From Aliivibrio_A sp016764915 (GTDB taxonomy: Bacteria > Pseudomonadota > Gammaproteobacteria > Enterobacterales > Vibrionaceae), in NCBI GenBank assembly GCA_965224595.1, contig OZ245058.1:1922001-1986000 (forward strand): DNA of 64,000 nucleotides, given 5' to 3'. Within the stretch, counting starts at the first letter, position 1. The number at the start of each line of letters is the position of its first letter. The notes beneath the pieces were generated by a model. The model was not told the origin of the DNA. It saw only the letters and a list, made by a program, of their open reading frames with translations, and ran no database searches. Positions 60,440-64,000 of this stretch are shown piece by piece. Made by a program: the position numbers and the translations under genes.

Positions 60440-61240
60440 GTGCGATTAATCCCACTCTGCCAAGCAAACGAAGTCGGCCTATGGTCAGCACGTCATATTG
60501 TCAACCGTATCAATGCTTTCGACCCTACTGAACAGCGCCCATTTGTACTTGGTTTACCCACTGGCGGTACACCTTTGAATACCTATAAACAGCTTATTAA
60601 ACTTCATAAATCTGGTGAAATAAGTTTTAAACACGTGGTTACCTTCAACATGGATGAGTACATTGGCATCCCTCAAGAGCACCCTGAGTCTTACCACACG
60701 TTCATGCATCAAAATTTCTTTAATCACATTGATATTATACCAAAAAACATCAACTTACTTGATGGAAACGCTGCAGATAATGAAGTTGAGTGTCAGCGTT
60801 ATGAAGATAAGATAAAATCATATGGACGCATTAACTTGTTCATGGGCGGCGTTGGCAACGATGGTCACATCGCTTTCAATGAACCCGCTTCTTCGCTGGC
60901 CTCTCGCACTCGTATTAAAACCCTAACTGAAGATACTCGTATTGCTAACTCACGCTTCTTTGATGGTGATATGGGGCAAGTACCTAAATACGCACTGACC
61001 ATTGGTGTAGGAACACTATTAGACTCAGCAGAGATTATGATTTTAGTCACAGGGCACAATAAAGCACTTGCCCTACAAGCTGCTGTAGAAGGCTCTGTAA
61101 ACCACATGTGGACTATCTCTGCACTTCAACTGCACCCAAAATCTGTGATTGTTTGTGATGAACCATCAACTCAAGAGTTAAAAGTAAAAACAGTTAAATA
61201 CTTTAAAGAGCTTGAAAAAAATAACATTAAAGACTTATAA
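60440..61240 (+). CDS. nagB: Glucosamine-6-phosphate deaminase NagB
   Basis: 266 residues, as in E. coli. Converts GlcN-6-P to fructose-6-P and ammonia; allosterically activated by GlcNAc-6-P in E. coli. The start is GTG at 60440-60442 with AGAGG 6 bases upstream, giving MRLIPLCQANEVG. Active-site blocks: GLPTGGTPLNTYK near residue 36, FNMDEYIGIPQEHPESY near 69 (catalytic Asp), GGVGNDGHIAFNEP near 135 (catalytic Asp-His). First gene of nagBAC. Confidence 0.97.
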   Translation: MRLIPLCQANEVGLWSARHIVNRINAFDPTEQRPFVLGLPTGGTPLNTYKQLIKLHKSGEISFKHVVTFNMDEYIGIPQEHPESYHTFMHQNFFNHIDIIPKNINLLDGNAADNEVECQRYEDKIKSYGRINLFMGGVGNDGHIAFNEPASSLASRTRIKTLTEDTRIANSRFFDGDMGQVPKYALTIGVGTLLDSAEIMILVTGHNKALALQAAVEGSVNHMWTISALQLHPKSVIVCDEPSTQELKVKTVKYFKELEKNNIKDL

Positions 61241-61252
61241 CGAGGAGTCATC

Positions 61253-62389
61253 ATGTACGCGCTAACCAACAGTACAATTTATACTGGTAGCGACGTGTTG
61301 GTCGATCACGCTGTCATTATTGATGGCGTGACTATTCACTCAGTCTGCCCAACAGCTGAGTTACCAGCAGGTATTCACACACACGATCTAGACGGCGCTA
61401 ACCTCAGTGCTGGTTTCATTGACCTGCAACTTAACGGTTGTGGTGGTGTAATGTTGAATGACAGTGTTTCAATCGATACTCTGCAAACCATGCATTTAGC
61501 CAACTTACGCTCTGGCTGTACCAGTTTTCTGCCAACTCTTATCACCTCTTCAGATGAGGAGATGAAAAAGACCTTAACAATCGCTCGTCAGTATCATGAT
61601 CAATATAAGAACCAATCACTGGGGTTACACCTTGAAGGTCCTTATCTGAATGTCAAAAGAAAAGGCATTCACAGCGTCAATTTTATTCGTCAATCCGATG
61701 ACGAAATGATTGGACTCATCTGTGATAATAGCGACATCGTTGCTAAAGTTACCTTAGCTCCTGAGCTTAATGACCCCGAACATATCGAGCGCCTGTGTCA
61801 GGCTGGAATTGTCGTTTCGATTGGTCATACCGCAGCAACCTATCAACAGGCACGTAAAGGGTTTGAATCTGGCATCACGTTTGCTACCCATTTATTTAAT
61901 GCCATGACCCCAATGGAAGGTCGTGAACCTGGCGTCGTAGGAGCTATTTATGACTCACCCGAAGTCTATGCTGGTGTTATTGCTGATGGCTTTCATGTCG
62001 ACTATGCAAATATTCGTATTGCGCATAAAATCAAAGGTGAAAAGCTCGTATTAGTGACCGATGCCACAGCTCCAGCAGGCGCTGACATGGAATACTTTAT
62101 TTTTGTGGGTAAAAAAGTATATTACAAGGATGGGAAGTGTGTTGATGAAAATGGTACACTTGGCGGTTCAGCACTCACTATGATCGAAGCCGTTCAAAAC
62201 AGTGTTGAACATGTTGGGATCGCTTTAGATGAAGCTTTGCGTATGGCCACATTATATCCAGCTCGAGCAATCGGAATGGACAGTAAACTGGGTCGCATTA
62301 AAAAGAACTGGGTTGCAAACTTGGCCATTTTTGATCGTAACTTCAATGTAAAAGCGACTGTTGTTAATGGACAATACGAGCAAAATTAA
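61253..62389 (+). CDS. nagA: N-acetylglucosamine-6-phosphate deacetylase NagA
   Basis: 378 residues (E. coli 382). Removes acetate from GlcNAc-6-P. An amidohydrolase TIM barrel with the metal-binding Glu in LHLEGPYLN near residue 126, His in SIGHTAATYQQA near 190 and His in FATHLFNAMTPMEGR near 211, and the catalytic Asp in LVTDATAPAG near 266. It follows nagB by 12 bases, with GAGGAG as ribosome-binding site, and ends three bases before nagC. Confidence 0.96.
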   Translation: MYALTNSTIYTGSDVLVDHAVIIDGVTIHSVCPTAELPAGIHTHDLDGANLSAGFIDLQLNGCGGVMLNDSVSIDTLQTMHLANLRSGCTSFLPTLITSSDEEMKKTLTIARQYHDQYKNQSLGLHLEGPYLNVKRKGIHSVNFIRQSDDEMIGLICDNSDIVAKVTLAPELNDPEHIERLCQAGIVVSIGHTAATYQQARKGFESGITFATHLFNAMTPMEGREPGVVGAIYDSPEVYAGVIADGFHVDYANIRIAHKIKGEKLVLVTDATAPAGADMEYFIFVGKKVYYKDGKCVDENGTLGGSALTMIEAVQNSVEHVGIALDEALRMATLYPARAIGMDSKLGRIKKNWVANLAIFDRNFNVKATVVNGQYEQN

Positions 62390-62392
62390 ACT

Positions 62393-63607
62393 ATGACTGG
62401 CGGACAAATTGGCAATGTAGATCTAGTAAAACAACTGAACAGTGCAGCTGTTTATCGACTAATCGACTTACAAGGGCCAATATCCCGAATACAAGTTGCA
62501 GATGTGAGTCAACTCGCACCTGCAAGTGTCACTAAAATTACTCGCCAACTTCTTGAGCACGGCCTAATTAAAGAGGTTGCGCAGCAAGCATCAACAGGTG
62601 GACGTCGCGCCATATCTCTCACCACTGAGACGGCGCCCTTCCACTCTGTTGCGATTCGTTTAGGCCGAGATTATATCCAAACTAGCTTATATGATTTGAG
62701 TGGCATGCAATTAGCCCATTCGTACCAACCTTTTCTATATCAAGATCAGCAACAACTGCTCAACGGCTTAATTGCTCATATTCGAAAATTTCTTGCCGAA
62801 CATCAAACCAAACTAAAAACTTTAATTGCTTTTGGCATCACCCTTCCTGGTCTCGTAAATCCAGAGACAGGAGTAGTTGAGTATATGCCGAATATCACCG
62901 TTGAAAAATTAGCGCTGGCTGATATCATCCGTGATAATTTTCACGCTGAATGTTTTGTTGGTAACGATGTTAGAGGAATGGCTCTCGCTGAACACTATTT
63001 CGGAGCGAGCAAAGATTGTCTAGACTCAATTTATGTCAGTGTTCATCGCGGTACTGGTGCTGGTATTATTGTCAATGGTAAGGTCTTTTTAGGCTTTAAC
63101 CGTAATGTTGGCGAAATTGGTCATATACAAATAGACCCTATTGGTGATAAGTGTCAATGTGGAAATTTTGGTTGTTTAGAGACGGTGGCATCAAATCCTG
63201 CCATTATTAACAGAGTCAATAAACTGATTGAGCAAGGATATAAAACATCCCTCTCTTCAATCCACACCATTGATATGACGGCTATTTGCAACGCGGCGAA
63301 TAAAGGCGATGAACTCGCTACACAAACCTTAACCAGAGTGGGTAATCACTTAGGTAAAGCCATTGCGATGACCGTTAATATGTTTAATCCTCAAAAAGTG
63401 GTTATTGCTGGAGATATCATTCAATCTAAAGATATTGTCTTTCATGCGGTACAAAACTGCATTGAGAACCAAACATTATCAGCATTCCATACCAACCTAC
63501 CTATCGTCGCTTCAAGACTCTATAAAGAACCCACTATGGGCGCATTTTCGATGATAAAACGAGCAATGCTCAACGGTATCCTATTGCAAAAACTGCTGGA
63601 ACATTAA
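62393..63607 (+). CDS. nagC: GlcNAc-responsive transcriptional repressor NagC (ROK family)
   Basis: 404 residues (E. coli 406). Repressor of the nag genes, released by GlcNAc-6-P. N-terminal winged helix-turn-helix near residues 15-70 (ISRIQVADVSQLAPASVTKI), ROK domain after about 85, with the zinc/ROK signature CQCGNFGCLE near 257 and the ExGH-type GEIGHIQIDP near 240. It is the last gene of nagBAC and its sites lie in front of nagE and nagB. The related repressor Mlc is the main alternative; the operon position supports NagC. Confidence 0.95.
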   Translation: MTGGQIGNVDLVKQLNSAAVYRLIDLQGPISRIQVADVSQLAPASVTKITRQLLEHGLIKEVAQQASTGGRRAISLTTETAPFHSVAIRLGRDYIQTSLYDLSGMQLAHSYQPFLYQDQQQLLNGLIAHIRKFLAEHQTKLKTLIAFGITLPGLVNPETGVVEYMPNITVEKLALADIIRDNFHAECFVGNDVRGMALAEHYFGASKDCLDSIYVSVHRGTGAGIIVNGKVFLGFNRNVGEIGHIQIDPIGDKCQCGNFGCLETVASNPAIINRVNKLIEQGYKTSLSSIHTIDMTAICNAANKGDELATQTLTRVGNHLGKAIAMTVNMFNPQKVVIAGDIIQSKDIVFHAVQNCIENQTLSAFHTNLPIVASRLYKEPTMGAFSMIKRAMLNGILLQKLLEH

Positions 63608-63714
63608 GCTTTACTCCCAATTTAACATCTACAAAGTCTATTCACATCTCAGGCTGTACTGTAAAGTATGGCTTGATTTCATTAAATTAATAAACGTTGT
63701 AGAGAATTTTCTGT

Positions 63715-64000
63715 ATGGAACTGTTTTTCATTATTGCTGCCTTTTTTACTGGTTTCTTAGCATTAAAATGTAAACTTCCCCCTTTAGTTGGATTTTTAGT
63801 CGCTGGGTTTGCCCTACATGCTTTAGGGTTCAACTCATCGGAAACACTGGGTACTTTTGCAGATCTAGGGGTAACATTATTACTCTTTACCATTGGACTA
63901 AAGCTTGATGTAAAAACGCTGCTCGCCAAAGAAATTTGGGCCAGTGCTACCATTCATAACCTACTCTCTACCACTTTTTTCTTTGTCGCTCTATTATGTT
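63715..64000 (+). CDS. Kef-type cation:proton antiporter (5' part only)
   Basis: The first 95 codons are in the window and the gene runs off the right edge. The translation starts MELFFIIAAFFTGFLALKCK and continues LPPLVGFLVAGFALHALG and ADLGVTLLLFTIGLKLD, the first three membrane segments of the CPA2 (Kef/YbaL) monovalent cation:proton antiporter family. No regulatory (TrkA-N) domain can be checked. The ATG at 63715 has AGAGAA about 9 bases upstream. Confidence 0.8.
   Translation, partial: MELFFIIAAFFTGFLALKCKLPPLVGFLVAGFALHALGFNSSETLGTFADLGVTLLLFTIGLKLDVKTLLAKEIWASATIHNLLSTTFFFVALLC

Noticed and set aside
63687..63953. An 88-codon minus-strand frame at the right edge
   Set aside because: Antisense to the start of the Kef-type antiporter, whose plus-strand translation is clearly a membrane transporter.
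1..64000. CRISPR arrays, insertion sequences, prophage or toxin-antitoxin genes
   Set aside because: No regularly spaced repeats, transposase, integrase, phage structural or toxin-antitoxin gene is visible; every long frame not in another gene's shadow matches a core family or is listed as hypothetical.

Overview
The window is a continuous stretch of chromosome from a gammaproteobacterium, most likely of the family Vibrionaceae (Vibrio/Aliivibrio/Photobacterium type). I infer this from protein sequences that stay close to Escherichia coli homologues over their full length, from gene neighbourhoods that join enterobacterial blocks in the order typical of the Vibrio main chromosome, from the rhombosortase gene next to yfbR/DTW/comEA, and from the moderately AT-rich composition. 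No rRNA, prophage, insertion sequence, integron or CRISPR array is visible. This is almost entirely core genome.

Layout. 1-4116 (minus): menaquinone genes menF-menD-menH-menB, each overlapping or nearly touching the next; menB runs off the left edge. 4366-7700: alaA and yfbR (plus), then a tightly packed group of a DTW-domain tRNA-modifying enzyme, a rhombosortase and a ComEA-like helix-hairpin-helix protein. 7838-16272 (minus): the protein quality-control cluster tig-clpP-clpX-lon-hupB-ppiD, with a clear heat-shock type promoter before lon. 16611-16687: tRNA-Arg(UCU) with its own promoter and terminator, beside folD. 17845-22497: a lytic transglycosylase, ycgL, the division-site genes minCDE, rnd (RNase D) and a DUF2970 protein. 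22583-28863 (minus): yoaA-tsaB-hypothetical-slp-hydrolase-fadD. 29003-33927: purU, yecM, argS, lpxM and a HIT-family protein. 33928-34533: a 600-base gap holding a strong small-RNA candidate. 34534-38397: the divergent zinc locus mepM-znuA / znuCB around a perfect Zur-type palindrome. 38491-49752: the TCA-cycle block sdhCDAB-sucABCD (minus) with gltA divergent. 49846-58458: ybgI, a DUF1853 protein, pgm, seqA, ybfF, a DUF2788 protein, fldA, a DUF4442 protein, fur and glnS. 58617-63607: N-acetylglucosamine use, nagE divergent from nagBAC, with two NagC-type operators flanking a CRP site. From 63715: the start of a Kef-type cation:proton antiporter.

How the genes work together. The sdh-suc-gltA block encodes three successive steps of the TCA cycle plus citrate synthase; fadD and men genes feed and serve respiration. 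The nag genes take in GlcNAc, deacetylate and deaminate it to fructose-6-P, and use one of the products (GlcNAc-6-P) as inducer of NagC. ZnuABC imports zinc, and the adjacent zinc-dependent murein peptidase MepM is in the same transcript as znuA. The Lon/ClpXP/trigger factor/PpiD group handles folding and turnover in cytoplasm and periplasm.

I found no obviously new multi-gene system. The most promising unexplained item is the predicted structured RNA at about 34424-34520. Other items worth checking are regulatory (terminator overlapping the seqA stop codon, hairpins inside the sdh-suc operon, nag and znu control regions) and a small unrecognised protein gene between tsaB and slp. All identifications are from reading the sequence and remembered family features; no database search was run.
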